From Microbacteriaceae bacterium PS02067 (GTDB lineage Bacteria > Actinomycetota > Actinomycetes > Actinomycetales > Microbacteriaceae), in NCBI GenBank assembly GCA_029960085.1, contig JASCPG010000004.1, positions 1 through 64,000 of the forward strand: a DNA stretch of 64,000 nucleotides, given 5' to 3'. A program made the translations under genes and the position numbers. Positions 33,954 to 43,650 of the stretch are shown here, piece after piece (position 1 is the stretch's first letter; each line of letters opens with the position of its first letter). The notes beneath the pieces were generated by a model. It was not told where the DNA came from and did not search any database. It worked only from the letters and a program-made list of their open reading frames with translations.

Positions 33954-35072
33954 ATGCTGTACTTCGCCGATTCGGCCGCCGACGCGCCGCCCGCCACCCC
34001 CGGGTTCTGGACGGATGCGCTCGTGTGGTTGGCGGACGCAGGGTTCAACCTCCTGAAGATCGCCGGCATCATCCTCGGCGCCATCGTCGTCGCGTGGCTC
34101 CTCCGGATCGTCATCCGGCGAGTCGTCAAGCGCATCGTCCAAGGCGCGAAGACGAAGGCGAACGTCGACGACACCCAAGCGCTCGAGCGATCCCCGCTCG
34201 CGAGCGTCCGTCTCGTGCAGCGCACCCGCACGCTCGGGTCGATCCTGCAGAACGTCGTCAACGTCGCGATCGTGATCGTCGCCCTCACGCTCATCGTGCT
34301 CGTCCTCAACAAAGACGCCCTCGGCTCACTGACCCTCCTCAGCGCAGCGGTCGGCGCGGGGCTCGGCTTCGGCGCGCAGAACATCGTCAAGGACGTTCTG
34401 AACGGTATCTTCCTCGTCGCCGAGGATCAGGTCGGCATCGGCGACGTGGTGGACCTCGGCCTTGCGACCGGAGTTGTCGAATACGTCGCGATCCGCGTCA
34501 CGCACGTGCGTGACGTGAACGGCACGCTCTGGTACGTGCGCAACGGCGAGATCCTCCGCATCGGCAACATGTCGCAGGGGTGGTCGCGCGTCATCATCGA
34601 TCTCGCCGTCTCGACGGACGCCGACATCGCTGAGGTCGAGAAGGCGATGTACGACGCCGCGAAGAGCGTCTACAAGGACCCGAAGTGGCGCTCCCGCGTC
34701 CTCGAGCAGCCGGAGGTGTGGGGGCTCGAGTCCATCACGGGCGACGCGCTCGTCATCCGTCTTGTCATGAAGACGCGTGCCAACGCGAAGGACGACGTCG
34801 CCCGCGAACTGCGCATGCGCCTCAAGCGCGCGATCGACGACCTCGGCGTGACGCTGCCGTCGATGAACTCCATGACCCTCACGGGCCTCGAGGGCGCCCA
34901 GCGCGTGCGCGGCGCCAACCCGCCGAAGACGAAGCCGACACCGGTCACGAGCGCCGACGGCGTCGTCTGGAAGCCGAAGCGCGGCACGAAGGCGACGAAC
35001 GCGAAGGCGGGGCCCGCGACGGCTCCGGACCCCGGAACGACCGGTGCCGCGCCGGAAGGGAAGAACGAATGA
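33954..35072 (+). CDS. MscS-family mechanosensitive channel
   Basis: A 372-aa small-conductance-type channel. Helices lie at about 25-55, 95-120 and 125-150; the pore helix region is LTLLSAAVGAGLGFGAQNIVKDVLNG. The beta domain follows (DQVGIGDVVDLGLATGVVEYVAIRVTHVRDVNGTLWYVRNGEI). The C-terminal 60 residues are a Lys/Ala/Pro-rich tail. TAGGAT ends 7 nt before the ATG; the longer in-frame reading through the response-regulator gene is rejected. It overlaps the globin gene by ATGA. Confidence 0.92.
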   Translation: MLYFADSAADAPPATPGFWTDALVWLADAGFNLLKIAGIILGAIVVAWLLRIVIRRVVKRIVQGAKTKANVDDTQALERSPLASVRLVQRTRTLGSILQNVVNVAIVIVALTLIVLVLNKDALGSLTLLSAAVGAGLGFGAQNIVKDVLNGIFLVAEDQVGIGDVVDLGLATGVVEYVAIRVTHVRDVNGTLWYVRNGEILRIGNMSQGWSRVIIDLAVSTDADIAEVEKAMYDAAKSVYKDPKWRSRVLEQPEVWGLESITGDALVIRLVMKTRANAKDDVARELRMRLKRAIDDLGVTLPSMNSMTLTGLEGAQRVRGANPPKTKPTPVTSADGVVWKPKRGTKATNAKAGPATAPDPGTTGAAPEGKNE

Positions 35073-35524
35073 CGGATGCCGCTCCCCTGAGCTTCTACGA
35101 GGAGGTCGGCGGCCATGACACGTTCGTCCGCCTCGTCGACATCTTCTACCGCGGCGTTGCCGACGACGAGGTGTTGAAGCCGATGTACCCCGAGGAGGAC
35201 CTCGGGCCCGCAGCCGAGCGTCTCACGATGTTCCTCGAGCAGTACTGGGGCGGCCCGTCGACCTACAGCGAGCGCCGCGGGCACCCGCGCCTGCGCATGC
35301 GGCACGTGCCCTTCCAGGTGAACCCGGATGCCCGTGACCGCTGGCTCGCGCACATGCGCACCGCGCTCGACGAACTCGCCCTCCCGCCGCTGCACGAGGC
35401 GACGCTCTGGGACTATCTGCAGCGCGCCGCGTTCGCGATGGTCAACTCGTTCGAACCGACGGGTATCGGCCCCGAGCGCCCGTCCTCGTCTCCGACGCTT
35501 CAGGTCCACCCCGAAACGGACTGA
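35069..35524 (+). CDS. glbO: Group II truncated hemoglobin
   Basis: A 151-aa GlbO-type globin. FYEEVGGHDTFVRLVDIFYRGVADDEVLKPMYP opens the fold, and FLEQYWGGPSTYSERRGHPRLRMRHVPFQV holds the conserved TyrCD1/Trp region and the proximal His. In mycobacteria GlbO binds oxygen at the membrane. Co-translation with the MscS channel is notable but its meaning is unknown. A weak C5-G5 hairpin (35533-35547) follows. Confidence 0.93.
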   Translation: MTDAAPLSFYEEVGGHDTFVRLVDIFYRGVADDEVLKPMYPEEDLGPAAERLTMFLEQYWGGPSTYSERRGHPRLRMRHVPFQVNPDARDRWLAHMRTALDELALPPLHEATLWDYLQRAAFAMVNSFEPTGIGPERPSSSPTLQVHPETD

Positions 35525-35575
35525 CGTCCCCTCCCCCTTCGTGGGGGTCTTCCATCGCTCGACGAAGGAGTCGAC

Positions 35576-37246
35576 GTGACCACCACCCCCGCCTCGTACC
35601 AGACCGACGTGCTCGTGATCGGATGGGGGCTCGCCGGGCTCGTGGCAGCCTCCGAGGCATCCGCCGCCGGCAAGAGCGTCGTGATCGTCGATCAAGAGCC
35701 GCGCTCGAACCTCGGCGGACAGGCGTTCTGGTCGTTCGGCGGGCTGCTGTTCATCGACTCCCCCGAGCAGCGCCGGATGGGGATCTCGGACTCCCTCGAC
35801 CTCGCCCGGCAGGACTGGTTCGACACGGCGGGCTTCGACCGCGCCGAGGACCACTGGCCGCGCCAGTGGGCGGAGGCGTACCTGCACTTCGCGCACGGCG
35901 AGAAGCGCGCCTGGCTGCGCGAGAAGGGCGTCGGGTTCTTCCCCGTCGTCGGGTGGGCCGAGCGCGGCGGCTACACGGCGACCGGGCCCGGCAACTCCGT
36001 CCCCCGCTTCCACATCACGTGGGGCACGGGCCCCGGACTCGTCGCCCCGTTCGAGGCCGCGGTCGAAGCCGGGGAGCAGGCGGGTCGTGTAAGGATCCTC
36101 CCCCGCCATCGTGTGACGTCGCTGACCCTGTCCGAGGGTGGCGTCGTGGGAGCCACGGGTGAAGTCCTCGAGCCATCCGGTGCCGAGCGCGGCGTGGCGA
36201 CGACCCGCACCGTGGTCGGCTCGTTCGAGATCACCGCGGGCGCGACGATCGGCGCGTCGGGCGGCATCGGCGGCAACCACGACCTCGTCCGCGCGCAGTG
36301 GCCCGCGCGCCTCGGCACGCCGCCCGAGCACATGATCACGGGCGTCCCCGCATACGTCGACGGCTCGATGCAGCCGGTCTCGGAGGCCGCGGGCGCCCGG
36401 CTCATCAACGGCGACCGGATGTGGCACTACGTCGAGGGCATCCAGAACTGGGACCCGATCTGGCCGCAGCACGGCATCCGCATCCTCCCCGGGCCCTCAT
36501 CGATCTGGCTGGATGCCACCGGTGCACGCCTTCCCGTCCCCCTGTTCCCGGGGTTCGACACGCTCGGCACGCTCGCCCACCTGCGGGCGACCGGGCACGA
36601 CCACTCCTGGTTCGTCCTCTCGCAGAAGATCATCGAGAAGGAGTTCACGCTGTCGGGCAGCGAGCAGAACCCCGACCTCACCGACAAGGACCTGCCTCTC
36701 CTCGTGAAATCGCGCCTCGGCAAGGGTGCGGCCGGGCCCGTGCAGGCCTTCCTCGACCACGGCGCCGACTTCGTCGTGCGTCGGACCCTCGGCGAGCTCA
36801 TCTCCGCGATGCAGGCCCTCCCGGGCGGCGAGGCGCTCGATCCTGCGCGAGTGCGCCGCGAGGTCGAGGCGCGCGACCGCGAGATGGAGAACGACTTCAC
36901 GAAGGATGCCCAGATCGCGATGCTCCGCTCCGCGCGCGCCTACCGCGGCGACAGGCTCGTGCGCACGGCGGCGCCGCACCGGATCCTCGATCCCGCCGCG
37001 GGTCCCCTCATCGCCGTCAAGCTGCACGTGCTCACCCGGAAGTCGCTCGGCGGCATCGAGACGGACCTGTCCGCGCGCGCGCTCGGTGCCGACGGGCAGC
37101 CGGTGCCGGGCCTCTACGCGGCGGGCGAGGCATCCGGCTTCGGCGGCGGAGGCGTGCACGGGTACCGCGCGCTCGAAGGCACCTTCGTCGGTGGATGCCT
37201 GTTCTCGGGGCGGATCGCGGGCCGCGCGGCCGCGGCCGCGGTGTAG
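35576..37246 (+). CDS. FAD-binding dehydrogenase (3-ketosteroid-dehydrogenase-like)
   Basis: A 556-aa flavoprotein of the fumarate reductase/KstD superfamily. The N-terminal FAD motif is VLVIGWGLAGLVAASEA, followed by GGQAFWSFGGLLF. ITAGATIGASGGIGGNHDLVRAQWP is the second flavin contact and PVPGLYAAGEASGFGGGGVHGYRALEGT the C-terminal one. This matches the group annotated as FAD-binding dehydrogenase (about 550 aa) rather than a proven steroid enzyme. AAGGAG lies 6 nt before GTG 35576. It is convergent with corA, 7 bp apart. Confidence 0.88.
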   Translation: MTTTPASYQTDVLVIGWGLAGLVAASEASAAGKSVVIVDQEPRSNLGGQAFWSFGGLLFIDSPEQRRMGISDSLDLARQDWFDTAGFDRAEDHWPRQWAEAYLHFAHGEKRAWLREKGVGFFPVVGWAERGGYTATGPGNSVPRFHITWGTGPGLVAPFEAAVEAGEQAGRVRILPRHRVTSLTLSEGGVVGATGEVLEPSGAERGVATTRTVVGSFEITAGATIGASGGIGGNHDLVRAQWPARLGTPPEHMITGVPAYVDGSMQPVSEAAGARLINGDRMWHYVEGIQNWDPIWPQHGIRILPGPSSIWLDATGARLPVPLFPGFDTLGTLAHLRATGHDHSWFVLSQKIIEKEFTLSGSEQNPDLTDKDLPLLVKSRLGKGAAGPVQAFLDHGADFVVRRTLGELISAMQALPGGEALDPARVRREVEARDREMENDFTKDAQIAMLRSARAYRGDRLVRTAAPHRILDPAAGPLIAVKLHVLTRKSLGGIETDLSARALGADGQPVPGLYAAGEASGFGGGGVHGYRALEGTFVGGCLFSGRIAGRAAAAAV

Positions 37247-37253
37247 CCGGTCG

Positions 37254-38267
37254 CTACAGCCAGTTGCGCGAACGGAAGACCGCGAACAGGGCGCCCGCGA
37301 ACGCGAGCATCCCGACGAGCGCGAGCGGGTAGCCCCACGGCGATTCGAGCTCCGGCATATGCGCGAAGTTCATGCCGTAGATGCCGGTGATGAGCGACGG
37401 AGCGAAGATGATCGCGGCCCAGCTGGAGATGCGCTTCGTCTGCTCGGACTGGGCGAGGCTCGTCTCGTTCTGCTGCTGGGCGACGAGGGTGGCATGCACC
37501 GTCAACGCGTTCTGCAGGGTCTGACGGAACTCGTCCGCCAGCTGCACGACGCCGATCACGTGGTCGAGGACGTCGCGGAAGGATCGCCGCAGTTCGAGGG
37601 CGCCGGGATCGTCGCCGTACTCGGTCTCGAGCTCTCCGCGCAGGGTCTCGATCATGCCGACGAGAGGACGCACGGCGCGCTGGATCTCCATGACCTCACC
37701 CGACAGGTCATAGATGCGCCTCGTGACCGCGCGGTCGCCGCTGAACAGCTGCGCTTCGATCTCATCGATATCGTTCTGGAGGCCCGCGATCACCGGCACG
37801 TAGTCGTCGACGACGCGGTCGAGGATCGCGTAGAGCACGCCGAGCGGTCCGCGTCCGAGAAGGTCGGGAGTGCCCTCCAGCCGCTCGCGCACGGCGGCGA
37901 GGTCGGGGGATTCGGCCTGCCGGATGGCGATCACGAAGTTCTTCCCGACGAAGAGCTCGACCTCGCCGAACTCGACGGTCTCGCTCTCGTCGAGGTAGCG
38001 GGCCGGCCGCAGCACGAGGAAGCGCGTGTCGCCGTACCGCTCGAGCTTGGCACGCTGATGACCGAGCAGGGCGTCCTCGACGGCCAGCGGGTGCAGGTCG
38101 AACTCGGCGGCGAGGATGTTCAGCTGCACGGCCTCGGGGCGGTAGAGACCGACCCAGGCGAAGCCCCCGTGCTCGGAGAGCGCGGCGGCGGTGCGGGCGA
38201 GGGTCGGCGGGGAGGCGGCGCGGCGCCCCGCGACGTACACGGCGTTGTCGATGACGGTCACCGACAC
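37254..38267 (-). CDS. corA: CorA-family magnesium/cobalt transporter
   Basis: A 337-aa divalent-cation channel. The cytoplasmic domain (1-270) precedes two C-terminal helices; the pore motif YGMNF sits at the end of the first (SLITGIYGMNF). The periplasmic loop HMPELESPWG is acidic. The last residues are basic (FRSRNWL). The annotated GTG is 38267, but GTG 38261 is exactly 6 nt after CAGACT and may be the true leaderless start (VTVIDNAVYV). Confidence 0.93.
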   Translation of the reverse strand: MSVTVIDNAVYVAGRRAASPPTLARTAAALSEHGGFAWVGLYRPEAVQLNILAAEFDLHPLAVEDALLGHQRAKLERYGDTRFLVLRPARYLDESETVEFGEVELFVGKNFVIAIRQAESPDLAAVRERLEGTPDLLGRGPLGVLYAILDRVVDDYVPVIAGLQNDIDEIEAQLFSGDRAVTRRIYDLSGEVMEIQRAVRPLVGMIETLRGELETEYGDDPGALELRRSFRDVLDHVIGVVQLADEFRQTLQNALTVHATLVAQQQNETSLAQSEQTKRISSWAAIIFAPSLITGIYGMNFAHMPELESPWGYPLALVGMLAFAGALFAVFRSRNWL

Positions 38268-38288
38268 AGTCTGCCAGCGCCGCTGCGG

Positions 38289-38957
38289 CTATGCTCGCCC
38301 GGTGCTGCGCACGCCGGTGAGCCCGGTCGTCACGCGGGAGCGGACGAGGACGTGCCCGCGGGAGAGGCTCACACGGGCCCACGGGCCGTTGCGACGCACC
38401 GCGGCGCGCTCCTCCCCGCCGATGAACCCGAGCGCGAAGGCGGCGAAGGCGACGCCGAGCGGGAGTCCGCCGAGGTCGTCGTCCGGCGCTCCCCACACCG
38501 CCGTGCGCACGGCGTGGACGGCGTCGTCGCCGGCATCCGTCGGCACGGCTTCGGCGACCGCCGCGATCCCCCATTGCGAGCGTGCCGCGAGAACCGCCGC
38601 GGAGATCTCCCCGTCTGCGATCCAACCCGACCGGGGCGCGGAGATCCCCGCCCACGCGGCGGTCACGGCGTGCTCGGGGAGATCCAGGGCGTGCGGGTCA
38701 TCGGATGCCTGTAGCGCGGTGGCGTCCACGACGAGGTCGCAGACGAGTTCTGCATCCACCGCGACGGCACGTAGCCCCAGGATCGTCGGGGCCTGGTCGA
38801 GGAGGGTCCGCGGTGCGAGGGGCGCTGCGGTGAGCGCGAGGATGCCGTCTCGCGCGAGGAGTCGCACGGTGCCGTCTCCGAGTCGTGCGGCGCGTTGCGC
38901 GAACACGAGCACGTCGGCGGCGGCACGGGGGTCGGGGAAGATCAGACGCTCTGGCAT
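38289..38957 (-). CDS. Conserved hypothetical protein (222 aa)
   Basis: I do not recognise a domain. The protein is Ala/Val-rich and soluble. It begins MPERLIFPDPRAAADVLVFAQRAARLGDGTVRLLARDGILALTAA and carries a mixed alpha/beta pattern with LPLGVAFAAFALGFIGGEE near the end. TAGTTT ends 7 nt before the ATG, giving a likely leaderless mRNA. On the other strand the same bases read TAAACT, a possible -10 for tesB. This type of protein is often found next to tesB in Microbacteriaceae. Confidence 0.75.
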   Translation of the reverse strand: MPERLIFPDPRAAADVLVFAQRAARLGDGTVRLLARDGILALTAAPLAPRTLLDQAPTILGLRAVAVDAELVCDLVVDATALQASDDPHALDLPEHAVTAAWAGISAPRSGWIADGEISAAVLAARSQWGIAAVAEAVPTDAGDDAVHAVRTAVWGAPDDDLGGLPLGVAFAAFALGFIGGEERAAVRRNGPWARVSLSRGHVLVRSRVTTGLTGVRSTGRA

Positions 38958-39010
38958 CCGCCCTAAACTACCAAGGGTGCGCAGGATGGGCGCGCGAGGA
39001 CAGGAGAATC

Positions 39011-39907
39011 GTGAGTCACGTCGAGCCCACAGACCCCGTCGCCATGATGCTCGGCGTCCTGGATCTCGATTCCAGCGCGGCGCGCACGACCGAGGATATC
39101 TTCACGGGCCATTCGCACCCGATGCCGACCGGGCGGATCTTCGGCGGTCAGGTGCTCGCGCAGGCCATCATCGCCGCCGACCGCACGACAGACGACGATC
39201 GGGTCCCCCACTCGATGCACGGCTACTTCCTGCGTCCGGGCGATGCGAGCCAGGGGCTCACGCTGTCGGTCGATCGGATCCACGACGGGCGCTCCTTCTC
39301 GACGCGGCGGACCCAGGCGTACCAACAGGGCGTGCCGATCTTCTCGATGATCGCCTCGTTCGAGCGGGAGGACCCCGGTCTCGAACATGCCGTCGTTGCG
39401 CCCGAAGGCGTCGTGGCGCCGGAAGTGGCACTCGCGGCGCGGGAACGCATTGCGCACCACCCGCTTTCGCGACGGCTGATCGACGCCAACCCGATCGAAG
39501 TCGTGCATGCCGACGGTGGAATCTACGACCGGGTCGAGGGCGAGCAGGTCCCCCGACAGAACGTGTGGATGCGCACGCGCACTCCGATCGGCGATGACCC
39601 TGCGCTCCACCGCGCCGTCCTCGCCTACATGAGCGATCTCACGATCCAGGAGTCGGTGCTGCGCGCGCACGGAGTCGCGTGGTCGACGCCCGGGCTGAAA
39701 GTCGCGAGCCTCGACCACGCGATGTGGTGGCACCGCCCCGCACGTGTCGACGAGTGGCTGCTCTACGCGCAGGAGTCCCCCAGTGCGCGCGGCGGGCGCG
39801 GCCTCGCGACGGGTCGGCTGTTCACCCGCGAGGGCGTGCTGGTGGCCACGGTGGCACAGGAGATCATGGTGCGCGTCCCCGACGCGGAGGCGGTCAGCGG
39901 CGGCTGA
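39011..39907 (+). CDS. tesB: Acyl-CoA thioesterase II
   Basis: A 298-aa double-hotdog thioesterase. The first hotdog has GRIFGGQVLAQAIIAADRT and HSMHGYFLRPGD, the second LASLDHAMWWHRP-like VASLDHAMWWHRPARVDEWLL with the catalytic Asp. It hydrolyses medium- and long-chain acyl-CoA. CAGGAGA precedes GTG 39011. Its 3' end overlaps that of a second thioesterase on the other strand by 14 nt. Confidence 0.94.
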   Translation: MSHVEPTDPVAMMLGVLDLDSSAARTTEDIFTGHSHPMPTGRIFGGQVLAQAIIAADRTTDDDRVPHSMHGYFLRPGDASQGLTLSVDRIHDGRSFSTRRTQAYQQGVPIFSMIASFEREDPGLEHAVVAPEGVVAPEVALAARERIAHHPLSRRLIDANPIEVVHADGGIYDRVEGEQVPRQNVWMRTRTPIGDDPALHRAVLAYMSDLTIQESVLRAHGVAWSTPGLKVASLDHAMWWHRPARVDEWLLYAQESPSARGGRGLATGRLFTREGVLVATVAQEIMVRVPDAEAVSGG

Positions 39908-40365
39908 ACACCACCGGGTTGCCCAGGTACGGTTCCCAGGCCTCCCGCATGCGCGCGCTGAGCCGCACCGGTCGGAAAGTAGCCGCGTCGACGAGCACCA
40001 CCGCGGAGGATGCCCGGGCGTAGAGCGTCTGGTCCGCGTCGCTGAGCGGGCTGTACACCTCGTAGCAGACCTCGATGCTCGATCCGCCGAGCTTGCCGAA
40101 CCACATCTGGATGTCGAGCGGTTCGCGACGGTAGGGCACCGGCGCGAGGTACTCGATCTCCTGACGCGCGATGAGGGTGAGCTCACCGGCATCCAGCCCC
40201 GCGTCGATGACGGCCGTGTCGGGCGCGTCCTCCCCCGCGATCGGCGACCAGAAGACGCGCACGCGCGCCTCTTCGAGGAGCTTCAGCATCGTCGCGTTGT
40301 TGACGTGGTTGAACGCGTCGAGATCGCCCCATCGGAGGTGGATGGGGACGTGGATGCGCGTCGCG

Positions 40366-40373
<8 letters not shown>
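39894..40373 (-). CDS. 4HBT-family acyl-CoA thioesterase
   Basis: A 159-aa single-hotdog protein. RWGDLDAFNHVNNATMLKLLEEARVRVF is the classic 4-hydroxybenzoyl-CoA thioesterase opening with the Asp and His-Val-Asn-Asn. It probably acts on a short or aromatic acyl-CoA. GTG 40373 overlaps the ettA stop by 8 nt, so it is co-translated with ettA. Confidence 0.9.
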
Positions 40374-42045
<1,672 letters not shown>

Positions 42046-42083
42046 AACGCGCCAAGTCTACGCGGGGCGACCCGCCCCGGTGC

Positions 42084-42572
42084 TCACCAGTCGATGGGTC
42101 GCGTCTGGCCGATGAGGCACGTGCCGCCCGGGACGAGGGGCAGAACAAGCGCCGTCGGGGCGGGCGTCGACGGCCCCACCTGACCGACGAGGCACTCTCC
42201 GCCCCAGCGCACCGAGAACTGGATCGAATCGGCAGGGTTTCCGACCGTCGTGAGATCGTTCGTGACCTCCATGTCAGCCTTCGAGAACCCCGCCTGCACG
42301 AGGGCGTCGACGTACGCGCGGCCCTGCGCTCGGGCATCCGTCGCGGCGACCTGCTCCATCACGGCGGCGAACAGCGGCAGGTTGTCCTCCGCCGTGCCGT
42401 CGGGAACGAGGACGGGGCCTGTCACGCCGGGCGTCGGTGACTCGGTGGCCGAGGACGCCGAGGGGGTCGGGTCGGGGCCCGGCTGCGGCGTGCACCCGAC
42501 GAGGGCGATCGCGAGCACCGCCCAGAGGACGCCGGCGCGTCTGCGGGTGAGAGCTGACTCGGCGCGGTGCAC
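42084..42572 (-). CDS. Secreted lipoprotein (DUF-like, 162 aa)
   Basis: A basic N-terminus (MHRAESALTRRR) and hydrophobic stretch lead to the lipobox LVGC, so Cys27 is the lipidation site. A Pro/Ser/Thr-rich linker precedes a small domain with GECLVGQVGP and GGTCLIGQTRP, whose two cysteines probably form a disulfide. Function unknown; similar DUF6993-type lipoproteins occur beside ettA in relatives. TAGACT ends 6 nt before GTG 42572. Confidence 0.85.
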   Translation of the reverse strand: MHRAESALTRRRAGVLWAVLAIALVGCTPQPGPDPTPSASSATESPTPGVTGPVLVPDGTAEDNLPLFAAVMEQVAATDARAQGRAYVDALVQAGFSKADMEVTNDLTTVGNPADSIQFSVRWGGECLVGQVGPSTPAPTALVLPLVPGGTCLIGQTRPIDW

Positions 42573-42617
42573 GCCACGAGTCTACGGTGGCTCTGCCGGG
42601 CGCCCTGCCCGTGCCGC

Positions 42618-43163
42618 TCAGAAGGGTGTCTGCTCTTCGGCGCCGGGCGCTCCCCACGCTCCCGCGCCGACGAGGTCGGGGACGGGCGCGGCCTCGCGTT
42701 GATCGTCATCGAGGCCCCCGGCACCGGTCTGTGCCGCGCCCGGGATGTCGGCGCCGTCTGCGGCCCAGCCATCGGTGCCGTGCTGAGTCGCGCTCGTGGC
42801 GGACGCCGAAGACGCGAGGTCCTTCTCGAAAGTCGCGACGCCGAACATCAGATCGGGTCCGAGACTCGAGGCCTCGAGGTCGACGCTCACTCCGGTGCGC
42901 CCGTTCACCTCCCATCGGCGGACCCGCAGCTTGCCGACGACGATCACGCGCTGGCCCTTCTCGAGCGAGCGGAGCGTGTGTTCGGCGAGCCGGCGGAAGA
43001 CGGACACGTTGTAGAAGTTCGTATGCCCATCGACCCAGGAACCGTTCTCCAGGCGACGCTCGGTGCTCGCGAGCCCGAAGGTGGCCATGACGGCGCCGCC
43101 GCCCACCTCGCGACGCTCCGGGGCGGAGGTGAGGTTCCCCGTGATGGTGATGAGATCAGACAT
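42618..43163 (-). CDS. ssb: Single-stranded DNA-binding protein (paralogue)
   Basis: A 181-aa SSB. The OB-fold (1-110) opens MSDLITITGNLTSAPERREV and has ERRLENGSWVDGHTNFYNVSVFRRLAEHTLRSLEKGQRVIVVGKLRVRRWE. The flexible tail ends EEQTPF, close to the canonical acidic tip DDDIPF. It is not near rpsF or rplI, so this is likely the accessory SSB, which in streptomycetes and mycobacteria is linked to recombination or competence-like functions. A long hairpin lies 31 nt upstream of the start. Confidence 0.92.
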   Translation of the reverse strand: MSDLITITGNLTSAPERREVGGGAVMATFGLASTERRLENGSWVDGHTNFYNVSVFRRLAEHTLRSLEKGQRVIVVGKLRVRRWEVNGRTGVSVDLEASSLGPDLMFGVATFEKDLASSASATSATQHGTDGWAADGADIPGAAQTGAGGLDDDQREAAPVPDLVGAGAWGAPGAEEQTPF

Positions 43164-43193
43164 GAACGCATGTCCTTTCGAGTGAGGGGCACG

Positions 43194-43256
43194 ATGCTGA
43201 GCGTGGATCGCTCCGGCGTCCGTGTGCCCGGTCGGACGCCGGAGCACGCTCAGCAT
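43194..43256. other. Long imperfect hairpin in the ssb upstream region
   Basis: An 11-bp outer stem (ATGCTGAGCGT 43194-43204, ACGCTCAGCAT 43246-43256) and a 12-bp inner stem (GCTCCGGCGTCC 43210-43221, GGACGCCGGAGC 43234-43245) are joined directly on one side and by the 5-nt bulge GGATC on the other. The loop is 12 nt. It lies between divergent genes, so it cannot be an ordinary terminator. In ssb mRNA it would form a leader structure. The rest of the 43164-43397 gap holds only promoter candidates (TACATA at 43370, TATCTT at 43374). Confidence 0.75.
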
Positions 43257-43397
43257 GACGCGCGCGAGCCGCCGAGTTCGGCCCATTCCGAGGATCTGTG
43301 GATGCATCCGCCGCGTTCGAGACCTGTGGAGGGCGCGATGACGCCAGGTCTCCCGAGTGTCGGAGGTCGTACATATCTTCGAAGTCGAGGAGGCATC

Positions 43398-43643
43398 ATG
43401 ACCATCATCGAAGATCTGGACCGCACGACCGTCCGAGGAACGCGACTCCATCGCGTGTCGCCCCGCCGCTGGCGCGTGCTCGATCGCGCCGGTCGCGTCA
43501 TCGGTCACATCCGCGCATCCAGAGAGGCGGGCGCCACCCGGTACCACGCGGAGAAGTTCGATCTCGCGCGTGCCCGCATGCGGGAGCTCGGCTCGTTCTG
43601 GTCGGTGGACGACGCCGTCGATTGTGTGCGATATCTGCGCTGA
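43398..43643 (+). CDS. 81-aa basic hypothetical protein
   Basis: A small, Arg-rich protein (MTIIEDLDRTTVRGTRLHRV). Its predicted beta strands LHRVSPRRWRVLDRAGRVIGHIRASRE are followed by a helix (YHAEKFDLARARMRELG) and a short end. A strong GAGGAGG site sits 5 nt before the ATG. No cysteine or membrane segment is visible. I recognise no family. The strand pattern could bind nucleic acid, and it is divergent from ssb. Function unknown. Confidence 0.8.
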   Translation: MTIIEDLDRTTVRGTRLHRVSPRRWRVLDRAGRVIGHIRASREAGATRYHAEKFDLARARMRELGSFWSVDDAVDCVRYLR

Positions 43644-43650
43644 TCCGGAG

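Noticed and set aside
35533..35550. Terminator after glbO.
   Set aside because: Only a five-pair C/G stem with a weak T-rich end; mentioned with the gene but not listed.
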